From Phytophthora quininea (lineage: Eukaryota > Oomycota > Peronosporomycetes > Peronosporales > Peronosporaceae), in contig JAAVTG010000711.1 of NCBI GenBank assembly GCA_011947345.1, positions 62,001-126,000 of the forward strand: a stretch of 64,000 bases of DNA, in the 5' to 3' direction. Shown here piece after piece: positions 52,830-63,359 of this stretch. How positions within the stretch are numbered: the stretch's first letter is position 1; every line of letters begins with the position of its first letter. The translations under genes were made by a program, and so were the position numbers. The notes under the pieces are model-generated. The model was not told the DNA's origin. It did no database searches and saw only the letters and a list, made by a program, of their open reading frames with translations.

Positions 52830-53708
52830 TGTGATGAACTCGTGGTTGACCTCCGTTCCTGAGGTAGCCGCGCTCAAGTGCTGTCCTGCTTTCCGACGGG
52901 TTCAGCTGCTTGGTTCAACTTACTGTAACAATAAATGGCCGACAAGGAGTCAACTTGGCTCCTTGCGCCGGTGTTGCCACCTACTTTGTATTTACTGTTT
53001 CTGTATCTTCAACTTGCTACTTCCAAGCGTCACAGCCACTGCTGTTCGGCCTGTACTGATGCCCTCTGTCGCCGTCACTACGGCTGTCGTAAACTGTTTC
53101 TGTTTCTGCTCTCGTGTCGCTGCGATGGCCACTTGGTCGACGTCTGCTTGTCACTGCTGCTGTAGCTCCAAGCGTCAATTGCGCGGCACTTGCTCCCGTC
53201 GACGCCAGTTGTCAAGTGCTCTCGTCTGTAGTGGCCCCTAGCGCGCGACACTTGCTCCCGTCGACGCCAGTTGTCAAGTGCTCTCGTCTGTAGTGGCCCC
53301 TAGCGCGCGACACTTGCTCCCGTCGACGCCAGTTGTCAAGTGTGCCGTCGATCTGCTGCCCTTGGCTCCTTCGTCGAGCGGTCGCTGCTGCTCCCATTCA
53401 GCAACCAGCCGTGCTCCTGTCACTCTCGACCGTCCATTCGCGATCTTGGCGGCCAGTTCCTCGCCATCCGCCGCCAGATCCAACACTGCTGCGGGCTCGC
53501 GGCTTTTCGCCGGCCGGATCCTGTTGCGAGCAGCCAGCTCGTCCCAGTGCCCGTCGCAGCCGTCCGTTGTCGTCGATCTGTCGACCGAAGCCCCGCGACC
53601 CGCCGTCCTGCCTTCACCACCCATTCCACGGCGTACCGATCCGCTCGATCTTCGGTGCCACCGGTCTCGATTCGCGTCACGGCCGTTGTTATCGTACACT
53701 TTGTCACA
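52830..53708 (-). repeat. Gypsy 5' LTR (879 bp)
   Basis: Direct copy of 43391-44269 with no visible difference. The right flank GTAT at 53709-53712 is the second copy of the target duplication. Confidence 0.95.
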
Positions 53709-53712
53709 GTAT

Positions 53713-55126
53713 GGTATCGCCCAATGCTCTACATGATCCAATTACGCTATGGCAACTTCGCCCGCCCGCGATCGAGTGATTTCTTACTTCAAAATCCACT
53801 GAAACCAGCGGGCTGGAGGTCGATCATGCTACCTTTGTGGTGGAGACACTTGCTACGGGAGTGAAACAGAATTAAATGGCCAGCCCCGGAGTCGATTCAC
53901 TACAACAGAATGAAAACTCTGCAGAAGGCGTTATTCACCCCAATTTGGTGGAGCAAGTTGCCTGAATTTCAGGTACTGGATACACGAAGCCCAGCAAGTC
54001 CGGCGAAGCCCCTGGGGTCAGGGTCAAATGCCTTTCGAGCGCTCTGTCGGGAACTGGCAAAACATAAAAAGTTATGTTTTGCCGACTTTCTGGGTGCCAA
54101 TCGAGACTGGCCGTCGTCAACGGCATTTTCACGGACGTCTGCTCCGAGATTCATCCAATACTTGGGACGAAAGTGCTTCCGCATGACATTTTCGTGCTCT
54201 ACCATCAAATGAGCCGATTATTTCATCGCTTACTACCGCATCCGGACGAAGGAGGAATGCAGGAAGTAAGAAATACGAATTCACCACCGATATTTGGAAT
54301 CAAGGTAAGTAGCTGTCTCCCAACAGAACCAACTACGCGATTCTTCCCAAATTTGCGATCGCAAGATTGGAAGGTGATTCTCCAGCAAGTTCCGGAGTTG
54401 ATGCATCATCCGATGGAAGACCTGGGGTGTCCTCGACAAAGGATTCATGAGACCTTGTCCAGTGTGATTTCTCTACGTGGATATCTACTGCCGGTAATTC
54501 ATGATGTGATAGTACGAATGTGCTTCGGAGACCTCACAGTCGGTTCACGACTATACTTCCTCAGAGAACTAAATCCTACCATCCAAAACTGCGTTCGTCC
54601 GGAATGCCAGGAGATCGAAACGGTAGAACACTGTTTTTCACGTGCCCGTCATTAGAACCAATGTGGAGCAAACTATGGAGCCGGTGGTCGACGTTCTTTG
54701 CGTCGACCTAAGCTGGAGGTTGCTACTCTTCCCAAGATTGCAAGACCTTCGTAGGAACAGGAGAAGTGAGCACAAAGAACTGATACTTCTATGAAGGATC
54801 TACACAGCGATTGTGTTTCATGCAACATGGCGGCTCAGGAACGACATTCATTTCCAGGAAACAACAGCTGAAGTGCCAAATATTCTCAATCTGCTGAACT
54901 CGTTCAAGATGCACTACCAATTCCTCTACCAACACGCACATGAGCTTCATTGCAACCGCGCTACTGTGGCCCGGGTGCTGCAAAAACTTGGCTTTGATCC
55001 GCCAGAAAATAATATCCCGGAACCCATTCACCACTTGTGGACGACACGAACGTAACTCTCACGGATAGATAGCGTATCACCTTAAGACGAGAAATCCGCT
55101 AAATAGTTAATCAATTCAATTTCTCT
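53713..55126 (+). pseudogene. LINE C-terminal region after the Gypsy insertion
   Basis: Reading continues from the interrupted RT ORF: MLYMIQLRYGNFARP, a stop near 53864, IWWSKLPEFQ, FADFLGAN, KVILQQVPEL, LGCPRQRIHETLSS, LNPTIQNCVRPECQEIETVEHCF. The Cys/His cluster near 54600 resembles the zinc-binding domain after the RT in L1/Tx1-type LINEs. Several frameshifts and stops show that the LINE was already dead or has since decayed. The 3' end before the target duplication is AT-rich without poly-A. Confidence 0.7.
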
Positions 55127-55165
55127 CTTATTGAGGCGTTGTTAATTGTTGCCTTGACTCCTGAT
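55127..55165 (+). pseudogene. DPWEYS-family copy 7, part 3
   Basis: A 39 bp host segment between the LINE and the Copia element. It begins with the 18 bp LINE target duplication (encoding LIEALL) and ends with the Copia target duplication CTGAT. It reads LIEALLIVALTPD, in register with part 4. Confidence 0.7.
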
Positions 55166-55448
55166 TAGCAGGAAAGCTGCCCGAGAATGATAGTAAGCAC
55201 TCAGCTGGAGCCAGGTGCAAGGCGAGACAAGACGATCTACGTGCCGTTAGTTGGGACACGTATGATCAAAGGGGTTTTAGCTGTTGAAGTTGCCCGTGGC
55301 TGGTCGGCATGTCCAACGGAGTTTCCTCCTCGTGTACGACACGTTTGTGTGTGTAGACTCGCAGAGCACACGGTAGTGGGAGATAACAAATTCATTCTTG
55401 GTTTTGCGGTGAACTTGTAAGTCACTCTCTCTGCGAGGCGTTCTTCTA
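55166..55448 (+). repeat. Copia 5' LTR (283 bp)
   Basis: Begins TAG and ends CTA. Direct copy of 60093-60375. Confidence 0.93.
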
Positions 55449-55464
55449 GGTTATGAGCCCAACG
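55449..55464 (+). promoter_or_regulatory. Copia primer-binding site for an initiator tRNA-Met half molecule
   Basis: GGTTATGAGCCCAACG is the complement of a typical initiator tRNA-Met anticodon arm (GGGCUCAUAACC with the CAU anticodon in the middle). Drosophila copia and yeast Ty5 prime in the same way, from a tRNA cut in the anticodon loop region. Confidence 0.7.
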
Positions 55465-55489
55465 TTATCCGCTCGCGATCAAAGTAGAG

Positions 55490-56480
55490 ATGAGTGACAA
55501 CGCCAACTTTAGTACACCAAACCAAGGAGGACAAGATTCGAGTCAAAGCGTGCAGACTGCAGCGTCGAGTGCGGCAGGGCAAGCTGCAGCGACGCCGATA
55601 CAAGCATCTGGGTCAACTGGTGGGACACTGGATGGGCAGTCGGAGGCGACGGAAGTGCCGGCGGGTCAATCTGCGGCACAACCGTGTGCAAATCCAGTGA
55701 TGGAGATACCAAGGCCGCTTGGCAGCAGCAAGCCACCCAAGTTCACTGACACCTTTGAGGTTTACCAAAGAGGTTGAAGTTGTACCTAGAGCAGAGAGAC
55801 TCTTGGGAGGTGGTGACTGGAGAGGAAACGCGTCCTGCTACCGATCCAGTGTTGCAGCGCCAATTTGATATGCGAAATCGGCTGGCCATGGAGACGATTA
55901 TACGGGGCGTTCAGGATGACGACGCGCAGAAGGTGTGTCACTTCGGAACAGCGAGAGAGATGTGATTCATTGACCGCTGAGAAGACTCAACGTGACTTTT
56001 CATATGCGGTGCACCTGAAGCGTGAATTGTATACGCACCCTTACAAGCCCGGACAGAAGATGGCGGACTACATCCAGGAGATGAATGCTTTACGGCAGCG
56101 ACTGCAGCACATGGGCCCCAACTTCGTAATTGATGACACATCCATGTCGCAATTGCTGTTGATGGGAGTGTGTGCGGTGCATCGCGAAATCTTGACTCAG
56201 TTTGATTTCTCCTACCGGCAAGGCAATCCACCAACCTTGCAGCAAGTGAAGAATGCGTTGCTGTCTCGTGACGAAATGGACAAAATGGCTGCAGACACAG
56301 CTGGAGCAAGTGGAGTGCAGGATAGCGGCTCGCAAGTAGTCATGCAGATGGGACAGACTTCATGTCAAGGCCCGGCAACAAAAGGACAAGTGCAGACTAC
56401 TGGAGCGGGCAAAAGCGAGCTATTCGCTGCTATTACTGTAAGAAACTTGGTCACATGCGGAGAGATTGCTGGCATTACAA
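55490..56480 (+). CDS. Copia gag, frameshifted
   Basis: The ATG at 55490 starts MSDNANFSTPNQGG with a Gln/Ala/Ser-rich head. After shifts near 55770 and 55965 the gag core continues: LYLEQRDSWEVVTGEE, FSYAVHLKRELYTHPYKPGQKM, FVIDDTSMSQLLLMGV. The zinc knuckle CYYCKKLGHMRRDC follows after a further shift near 56430, in the frame of the next ORF. Confidence 0.8.
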
Positions 56481-58476
56481 GGCCAATACAAACAAAGGCC
56501 AAGACACGAAGGGCAACGAGCAGGGGAAGGAGAATAAAAGGAAGAAAGGTGGGAAAGGTGGAAACGATGGAGCCAAGCAGGACAAGCCGGCTACTTCTTG
56601 CGCGATGGGCTACATGCGGTTCGTGGCGCACGCTCATCAGCAAAATGAAAGCAGCAGCAGTAGTAGTTCTGAAAGTGAGGGTTTCATCGGGATGGCGACG
56701 AAGAGAGACCGGCACCACGGCCCAAAAGGTGACTGGATGCTGGACTCGGGAACGACGGCACACGTGTGCACGGAGCGTGAGTTGTTCACAAGTTTTAAGA
56801 AGTCAACTTCGTCGTTTAAGATCTGGAATGGTGAGATAACGCATGGGAAAGAGTGTGGAACTGTGGTGATCCCTGCCATGGATAAACTGAGCCAGAATGA
56901 GATGACTTTGCTTGTTGAAAACGTAGAGTTTACTCCGTCTGGACCAGTGAACATACTCAGTCTCGGCGTAATGATAGAGTCGGGATGGGCGTTGACCACC
57001 AGTGATCCGAAAGAACTGCCGTGCAAAATGTTCTTGACCAGAAATGGAAAATGCTTGGAGTTCATCTTTCATGGTCGTCACTACTGGCTGAACAATGGCA
57101 CGTTTGGAGAGGCTAAATCAGTGGCGATGGCGACGGTGAATGCAGATAGCAGTCCATTGATGAAGTGGCACGAGCGATTGGCTCACCTGAACGAAGCATC
57201 TCTGAAGTTCATGGTGAAGAATCACATAGTGGATGGAATGAATATTCCGTCGGAGCAACTGAAAGCGCGGTTGAAGTGTTCGAGTTGCATGTCGGCTAAG
57301 CAGAAGCGGATGTCGTATGGTAACGCAACTAGCAAGCGAACTACTGTGAGCTTTGAGCGGTTGACGTCAGACGTCTGTGATATGGGAAAATTGTTGCCTG
57401 GGCTCGGTGCGTCGAGGTATTTCCAGTTGATACACGACGAGGGCTCAAGATACAAGTGGTGTTTCATGCTTGGTCGAAAGAATGAAGCTGCTGGTAATGT
57501 ACAACGACTGATGTCGCAACTACTGGCACGGGGCAAGAAAATAAAGACTTTCACGAGCGATGGTGGTGGTGAATATGTGAACAATACATTGAAGGAGTTC
57601 TTGGAAAAGAACGGGATCGTGTTCATACCCACTCATCCGTATACGCCTGAAGAGAACTGTTTGGTCGAGAAGCTGAACGGGGTGTTGGTGAATAAGATGC
57701 GTGCAGTAATGCTGGCCGCCAATTTGCCGACAGTGTTGTGGCCTGAAGTGTTGCAATACGTGGTGGAAGTGGACAATTTGAGCCCGACAAAAGCCTTAAA
57801 AGGTTTGACGCCTACAGAAAAGCTTACTGGGCTGAAGCCGAGCGTGGAACAGCTGAAAGTTTGTGGCTGTGTAGGATATGTGTTCGTACCAAAGGAAATT
57901 CGGAAGCACAAGCTGTCAGCAAAAGCTGAACCTGCATTGTTTCTTGGCTTTCCGAAGTCTGGGCATGGCTACCGTCTGTTGCATCTGCGAACGGGGAAGA
58001 TGATTGAAGCCCGTGACGTCAAGTTCCGTGAGGACGTGACGGTCGAGCGTACTTATATAAACGCGCTGTTGAAGGGCAGACAGAGTTATTATCCCCAGAT
58101 ACCGTTTATTCCACTGCCGGTGGAGTACGTGGCAGAGCAGACAGTGCGTAGCAACGCGGGAACAGTGGTGCGAGAAGCTGTAGCGACTGTTGAACATCAA
58201 ACACGTTCGGAGGAAAATGAAGTGAGCCGAGATGAAACAGATTCGGTGGGAGTGGCAGGCATCCCGGAAGACGAGTCTGGAAGAGAGGACGTCGAAAGTG
58301 ACAAAATTGTAACTGGTGCGATGCCAACTACGGATGATCTGCTACCGTGGAGTCAACAAAAGCAAATCAAAACACTCGAGCTGGCAGTCAGCCAAGACAC
58401 AGTTCGAAGCGAAAGCGTGGCTTGTGGCGATCTCAACGCAAGAAGCTGGAAAATGTGCGGCTCAAAAATTATGTGA
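56420..58476 (+). CDS. Copia zinc knuckle, protease and integrase
   Basis: An open frame of about 685 residues. After the knuckle come the protease core GDWMLDSGTTAHVC, the pre-integrase region MKWHERLAHLNEASL with C..C (CSSCMSAK), and integrase catalytic residues: Asp in LTSDVCDMGK, Asp in FTSDGGGEYVNN and Glu in NCLVEKLNG. The Copia-type tail ALKGLTPTEKLTG and AKAEPALFLGFPKSGHGYRL follows. The frame ends at 58476 and the polyprotein continues in another frame from about 58440. Confidence 0.88.
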
Positions 58477-60078
58477 TGGCGTCAATGGAAGCACTGACTG
58501 GGAATCCGTCATGTGTTGAAGAAGCTCTAGAGTCCCCATTTCGCGACAAATGGTTGGAGGCAATGGAGTTGGAGATGGAAGCTCATCAAATCAACGGCAC
58601 CTGGAAACTTGTGGACAGACCAAAGGAGCCGTGCAATGTTTTGAAATCCACATGGGTGTTGAAGGCAAAGCTTGATGAGAAAGGGAAAGTCGATCGATAT
58701 AAAGCAAGGCTGGCAGTGAAAGGATGTGGACAACAGTACGGTGTGGACTATGTGGACACTTATTCACCGGTAGTGCGAATAGAAACGGTGCGCATGCTGT
58801 TGCTACTAGCATTTCTGTTGGACCTTGATTGCTGTCATGTTGATTTCGTTACTGCCTTCTTGAATGGCGAGCTGGACGGCGTTAAAATATACATGGAGCA
58901 ACCTGATCACTTTCACGATGGAACGGACAGGATCTGTGAGTTGCTGAAGGGACTGTATGGCCTAAAGCAAGCTTCACGGTTGTGGTACCAAACACTACAT
59001 AAACACCTGATTGATATTGGCTTCACGCAGTGCGATTTTGACGTGGGTCTCTACCAACGGTGGAAGGATGGTCACGTGGTATACGTAACAGTGTACGTAG
59101 ATGATCTTCTGGTCGCGAGCAAGTCGGAAGACATCGAGGAGGTGATTGAAGAATTGAGTGCGAAGTTTGCGCTGAAAAACCTCGGGCGAGTGAAGCACAT
59201 TTTGGCTATGGAAGTGAACTTTATTCCTGGCGAAGTGTTGACTATTTCACAAGCGGCATACATTGATCGAGTGTTAGAACGTTTTGGTATGAGCGACGCA
59301 CGGCCGCTGGGTTCGCCACTGATGCAGAATGAGAAGCTACCTCCAAAGAGACCGATCCTAACAAGATTAATGATCCAAACATACCGTTCAGAGAGCTGGT
59401 GGGAGCATTGCAATATTTGGTGGCATGCACACGGCCCGATTTGGCGAATGCAGTGCGGAGTATTTCGCGCTACGCGTCAGCTTACACAAAGGGAATTTTC
59501 AGTGCGCTAAGCGTGTGCTGCGCTACCTGCGTGGTACGCGAGACTACGGTCTAGTTTACAAGCGCGAGGGCGACGTGTTACCACTGCGAATCAATGCCTT
59601 CTGTGATGCTGACCATGCGAATTGTCCAGATACGAGCTGGTCCAATACTGGTTACCTGTTGCAACTGAATGGCTGTTGCTTTATGTACAAGAGCAAACAG
59701 CAAGGAAAAGTGACCACGGCTACTTGCAGCTCCGAGTTGACCGCGGCAAGTAAGTGCGTCGAGGATCTGATCTGGGCGAGAAAACTACTGAAGGAAATTC
59801 GTGGTGAAGCTCCGCCATGTTCGACCTTGTTTATTGATAATCAAAGCGCCATCAAGGTAATGACGGAACATGGAAATTATAAGCAGATGAAGACGGCTGC
59901 CAAGAAAAGCCGTAAAATCGCTGAGTACGTGAAAAAGAACAAGATTCAAGTCCAGTATGTCTCGAGTGCGAGCAATACTGCGGACATTTTCACGAAAGCG
60001 TTGGGACCTCGTCGGTTCCAGAGTCTTCGCCAAGCGCTGAACGTTGAAGACGTGTCAGCGGCAATCCTGGTCCAGTAA
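58440..60078 (+). CDS. Copia reverse transcriptase and RNase H
   Basis: RT motifs: STWVLKAKLDEKGKVDRYKARLAVKG, YSPVVRIETVRMLLLLAF, HVDFVTAFLNGEL, GLYGLKQASRLWYQ and the catalytic VYVDDLLVAS. A frame change near 59370 leads to RNase H: CAKRVLRYLRGTRDYGL, INAFCDADHANC, SSELTAASKCVEDLIW, TLFIDNQSAIKV and SASNTADIFTKALG, stopping at 60078 just before the purine tract and 3' LTR. Confidence 0.9.
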
Positions 60079-60092
60079 GAGTGAGGTGGGAG
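60079..60092 (+). promoter_or_regulatory. Copia polypurine tract
   Basis: A purine-rich stretch (AGAGTGAGGTGGGAG region) directly before the 3' LTR, where plus-strand DNA synthesis would start. Confidence 0.65.
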
Positions 60093-60375
60093 TAGCAGGA
60101 AAGCTGCCCGAGAATGATAGTAAGCACTCAGCTGGAGCCAGGTGCAAGGCGAGACAAGACGATCTACGTGCCGTTAGTTGGGACACGTATGATCAAAGGG
60201 GTTTTAGCTGTTGAAGTTGCCCGTGGCTGGTCGGCATGTCCAACGGAGTTTCCTCCTCGTGTACGACACGTTTGTGTGTGTAGACTCGCAGAGCACACGG
60301 TAGTGGGAGATAACAAATTCATTCTTGGTTTTGCGGTGAACTTGAAAGTCACTCTCTCTGCGAGGCGTTCTTCTA
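60093..60375 (+). repeat. Copia 3' LTR (283 bp)
   Basis: Direct copy of 55166-55448 with one observed base difference. Followed by CTGAT. Confidence 0.93.
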
Positions 60376-60380
60376 CTGAT

Positions 60381-60490
60381 GGTGCGGTAAAGTCCATTCA
60401 TCGTCTTGATGCGAAAATCCTGAGCTTGGCGCTTTGCTTTGCAGCCATTTCGGAGAGGAGATCCGTCCAAACTGTTAATGTGAAGAATGG
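60381..60490 (+). pseudogene. DPWEYS-family copy 7, part 4 (C-terminus)
   Basis: Continues part 3 with GAVKSIHRLDAKILSLALCFAAISERRSVQTV, the family C-terminus (compare FEMAATPERRSV). The frame stays open to 60614 without further similarity, so the true end is uncertain. Confidence 0.7.
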
Positions 60491-60649
60491 TGTAGGGACA
60501 GCAACAAATTTCAATCGGAGATCATCTGTGCGATCACAAGCGCCAAAACGTTCACCAAATGCAACACTCCTTCAGTCTTACATTGTTGCTACGATGGTGT
60601 TTGGGCCGGTTTGAGTCAGCTACTTGCGCTTGATGACCTTCGACGGATC

Positions 60650-60866
60650 CCTGTGCAGGCGTCGACGCAAACGAGAAGATCAATGTCCACAACTTGTCGT
60701 CCATACCCGCCATCTTGACGGCGTTGTGAACCGCGATCTTGGACTCCGTCGGCAATTCCTCCTTCACCTTGGGAAGGAACTGTCCGTCGAAAACAGTGAG
60801 CTTCTGGGCTTCTTGCTTGGGCACGTACGGGACGCAGACAAACAGAGGTACCCTTAGAGGGCTCAA
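60650..60866 (-). other. Unidentified coding-like fragment, perhaps a family C-terminus
   Basis: The minus strand has FVCVPYVPKQEAQ, LPKVKEELPTESKIAVHNAV and LWTLIFSFASTPAQ. The arrangement (VK..., S.IAVH.AV, F.FA..PA) loosely resembles the end of the long DPWEYS members, but similarity is weak and another origin is possible. No start or clear end was found. Confidence 0.3.
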
Positions 60867-60966
60867 GATGAAGGTGCAATGCTCGCGTGCCCTGGTGCTT
60901 GATCAATTCTCACGCGTCACATATAATTTTTGCTTAGCACAGTTTTTCGTCCAACTATCTTCCAAG

Positions 60967-62933
60967 ATGCAGCGTGATGAAGACTCGAGTGTTCTGACGT
61001 CGGTGCGCGTCGTGTGTCGAGAGAATCCAAGCGTCGAGGCGTTAACGCATACTGTGCAGCTGCTACAGGCGTTTGTGGCTCCCAGGATCTCGTTCGCTGC
61101 CGTTCTGGAAAAGAATTCCACATTGCACCTATTGAAGCTGGCGACACAGCAAGTGGAGCAGAGTGCCAGTATTTCGTACGAGAAGTGTCGACAATTTCGA
61201 CTGGCCATGCAGTTGGTTCCTGGTAAAATCTCAGTGGAAAACGAAGCTTTAGAAGCCATGAAGGAATTGTATTCCAGACACCCGAACGCTGTAGACAACC
61301 AGGCTCTAAAAGCAATCATTGCAGTGGGGACTTCTCGGTGATGCAGTGGCTCTACGCTTGTGAAAGGAAGACATTCGAGAAAAACATTCGCAACATTTTC
61401 GCTGTGGTCTCGCTGAAAGGTGTGGATAAAGCAGTCCGGTGGGTCGTGAAGTCATCCCCGACTATGGAGTTTGACCTCAGTTTCGCGGTGAAAGGAGGAC
61501 ACGTGGAGCAGTTGGAGTGACTGCTGGAAAATGCTCGTTTCAATCCGCTAAATGTCCCTCGGGCAGTTCGTGCAGCGATCAAGAGAGGGATCTCGAAATG
61601 GCTCAATTCCTGCATGGTCTGACTTTGGAATTTTATGTTATTTCTATCGAGACGCTGCCTGAAACGGGACATCGGACAATGCTCAAGTGGGTCTATGAGA
61701 CTTTCGAAGTGGAATCCTGGGCCCCTGTACCGAAGGAAGCTGCTTCGAGTGGACGACTGGAAATCCTGCAGTGGCTGCGCAATACGGAAATTGAGGTCTC
61801 TTGGGGAGGTTGTATGGACGTCGCAGCAGGAAATGGCCACTTGGAGGTAGTGAAGTGGCTAGATGCCAATAGAAATCAAGGGTGCTCAGTTCTCGCTATG
61901 AATTCCCCGGCAGCTAACGGGCATCTGGAGGTTGTCAAATGGCTGCACGAAAACCGAACCGAGGGCTGCTCCCCAAACGTTATGTCCCAAGCAGCTCGTA
62001 ATGGCCATGTGCTTGTACTGGAGTGGATGGATGCTAATCGTCACGAGAATTTTAGTAGCAGTACAGCAAATTGTGCAGCAGCAGAGAATCAGTTTGAAGC
62101 ACTGAGGTGGCTTGTCGACCATGGCGCCAAAGGAAACATCGACGTTGTAGCAGGGACAGGCAACCTAGAGACGGTAAAGTGGCTGCACGCTAGAGGTGGC
62201 GCGACCTGCACAAAGCAAGCCATGGGTCATGCGGCAGCGGGGGCTATCTCGACATTTTGACATTCTTGCACGAAAATCGACAGGAAGGCTGCACGAGGAA
62301 AGCTATGAACGATGCAGCGTGCCATGGACATTCCGAGGTAGTGAAATGGCTGTGTCGCAATTACTGGAAGAACTGCAGAATGAAAGCAGTGACCTTGGCA
62401 GCGACAAACGGACATCTTGGCATTGTGATGTACCTCATCGAGCGCCGATCAGGCGGGCATCCCGATAGCGCAATGGTTGGTGCTGCTGCAAATGGACATT
62501 TCCAAGTGATGGAGTTTCTGGGGTCAAAGTTCTCTTCAGAATGGCCGCATGAAGCCATGAAAAAGCAGTATCTGGTGGGCATGTAGAAGCTGTAAGGTGG
62601 TTGTACTGTCAAGCTAATCAGCCATTGTATCCAGGCTGTGAAGTGGACGCGACGCGAGCTGGAAACGTTGACTTGATGGAGTTTATCCGCGTGAATTCCG
62701 AGTATTGCAACAACAATCCAAACATTTTTTCTTGGGTGGCGGGGCGTGTAATATCGAGATCTCTCAATGGTACAGAGATTATTTTGGCAGTCTACGTAAG
62801 TGACAACGTGGCGACACTAAGTAGGAGGCACTCGAGCAAGTACAAGGAGGGATGTAATTGTAGAAGCCATTTGTCGAAAACTGCACCTTGTGACTTGAAC
62901 ATTGACAAAATGAAGTGTCAATGTCGGCAATGA
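60967..62933 (+). pseudogene. Ankyrin-repeat protein, copy 2 (inverted duplicate of copy 1)
   Basis: The ATG at 60967 starts MQRDEDSSVLTSVRV. From there to about 62690 the DNA is nearly identical to copy 1 on the other strand, including the TGA after VEQLE (61518-61520), the short G run before YLDILTFLHENR (near 62236) and the shift at KKQYLVGM (near 62580). It has two extra one-base losses: near 61330 and at 61585-61590 (IKRG). After about 62690 identity falls to roughly 78% by eye, while homology continues (FSWVAGRVISRSLNGTE), with an end at 62933. Confidence 0.8.
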
Positions 62934-62984
62934 AGCTAAAAGGTCAAACGACTACGCTACAACGAAACTCGCTGCAACTGCCAA

Positions 62985-63340
62985 GTTGAGTTGGAGACGT
63001 GGAATGAAGTGCGGGCTGCACAAAACCCTGCCCATGACAAAAATCAATGTCAGGAAGCTGATGCCTTATCAGCCTCTGCTGTCGAGAACTCCATGGCTTC
63101 TCGAAGATGTAGCAGTTGTCATCGATCTTGGCGGCGGATTCCTCCCAGCGGAAAGCAGACGTCGATAGTGCACAAGCCGTGAGAACACTCACCTGCGATC
63201 GATCGTCTGCACCAGAACTCCAGGCCTACACATGGGGTCGAGCCCAGAGACTGCTGCGAGATCTCCAGAAGAACTATTCTCCAGCGCAGTGCCTCCACCC
63301 ACGGCCGCGCGCACGCCCATTCGTCGTCGTCTTCGCTCAT
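62985..63340 (-). pseudogene. DPWEYS-family copy 8, degraded N-terminal module
   Basis: The minus strand reads EDDDEWACARPWVEALRW (compare QWAFLDPWLAVLRA), then VCFPLGGIRRQDR, a stop, and QLLHLREAMEFSTAEA (compare LREAIELFNALAA). The rest of the gene is absent. It lies between the ankyrin copy and the bZIP remnant. Confidence 0.5.
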
Positions 63341-63359
63341 CGGAGAATTGCTTTGTGCT

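Larger units (their letters stand above)
43391..53708 (-). mobile_element. Gypsy (Ty3-type) LTR retrotransposon, 10.3 kb, very young
   Basis: Two 879 bp LTRs (43391-44269 and 52830-53708), both TGTGATG...TCACA. I saw no difference between them, and they are flanked by the 4 bp duplication GTAT. The coding strand is minus: gag, then protease, RT, RNase H, a long low-complexity spacer, and integrase. This order is Ty3/Gypsy. The primer-binding site next to the 5' LTR begins TGG (complement of 52812-52829), and a purine-rich tract lies before the 3' LTR (complement of 44270-44281). It is nested in the LINE. Apparent frameshifts in pol lie in A5 runs, at odds with the identical LTRs. Confidence 0.95.
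42515..55126 (+). mobile_element. 5'-truncated LINE, 2.29 kb, carrying a nested Gypsy element
   Basis: The LINE parts are 42515-43390 and 53713-55126. They are flanked by an 18 bp target duplication CTTATTGAGGCGTTGTTA (42497-42514 and 55127-55144), the hallmark of target-primed insertion. The body starts inside the reverse transcriptase: WIRLLYNDSKCSLMINGW, TRGVKQGDPLSPYLFAL, GFFADDTVLFSKG, RYLGIPFGN. After the Gypsy insertion it continues with LYMIQLRYGNFA and a zinc-binding end (CVRPECQEIETVEHC). There is no poly-A tail; the 3' end is AT-rich. It looks like an L1/Tx1-type RT. Confidence 0.85.
55166..60375 (+). mobile_element. Copia LTR retrotransposon with non-canonical LTR ends, 5.2 kb
   Basis: LTRs of 283 bp (55166-55448 and 60093-60375) begin TAGCAGG and end TTCTTCTA, not TG...CA. 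They are flanked by an exact 5 bp duplication CTGAT (55161-55165 and 60376-60380). I saw one difference between the LTRs (near 55420 and 60347). The order gag-PR-IN-RT-RNase H is that of Copia. The primer-binding site GGTTATGAGCCCAACG (55449-55464) pairs with the anticodon arm of initiator tRNA-Met rather than its 3' end. A purine tract (60079-60092) precedes the 3' LTR. It interrupts DPWEYS copy 7. Confidence 0.93.
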
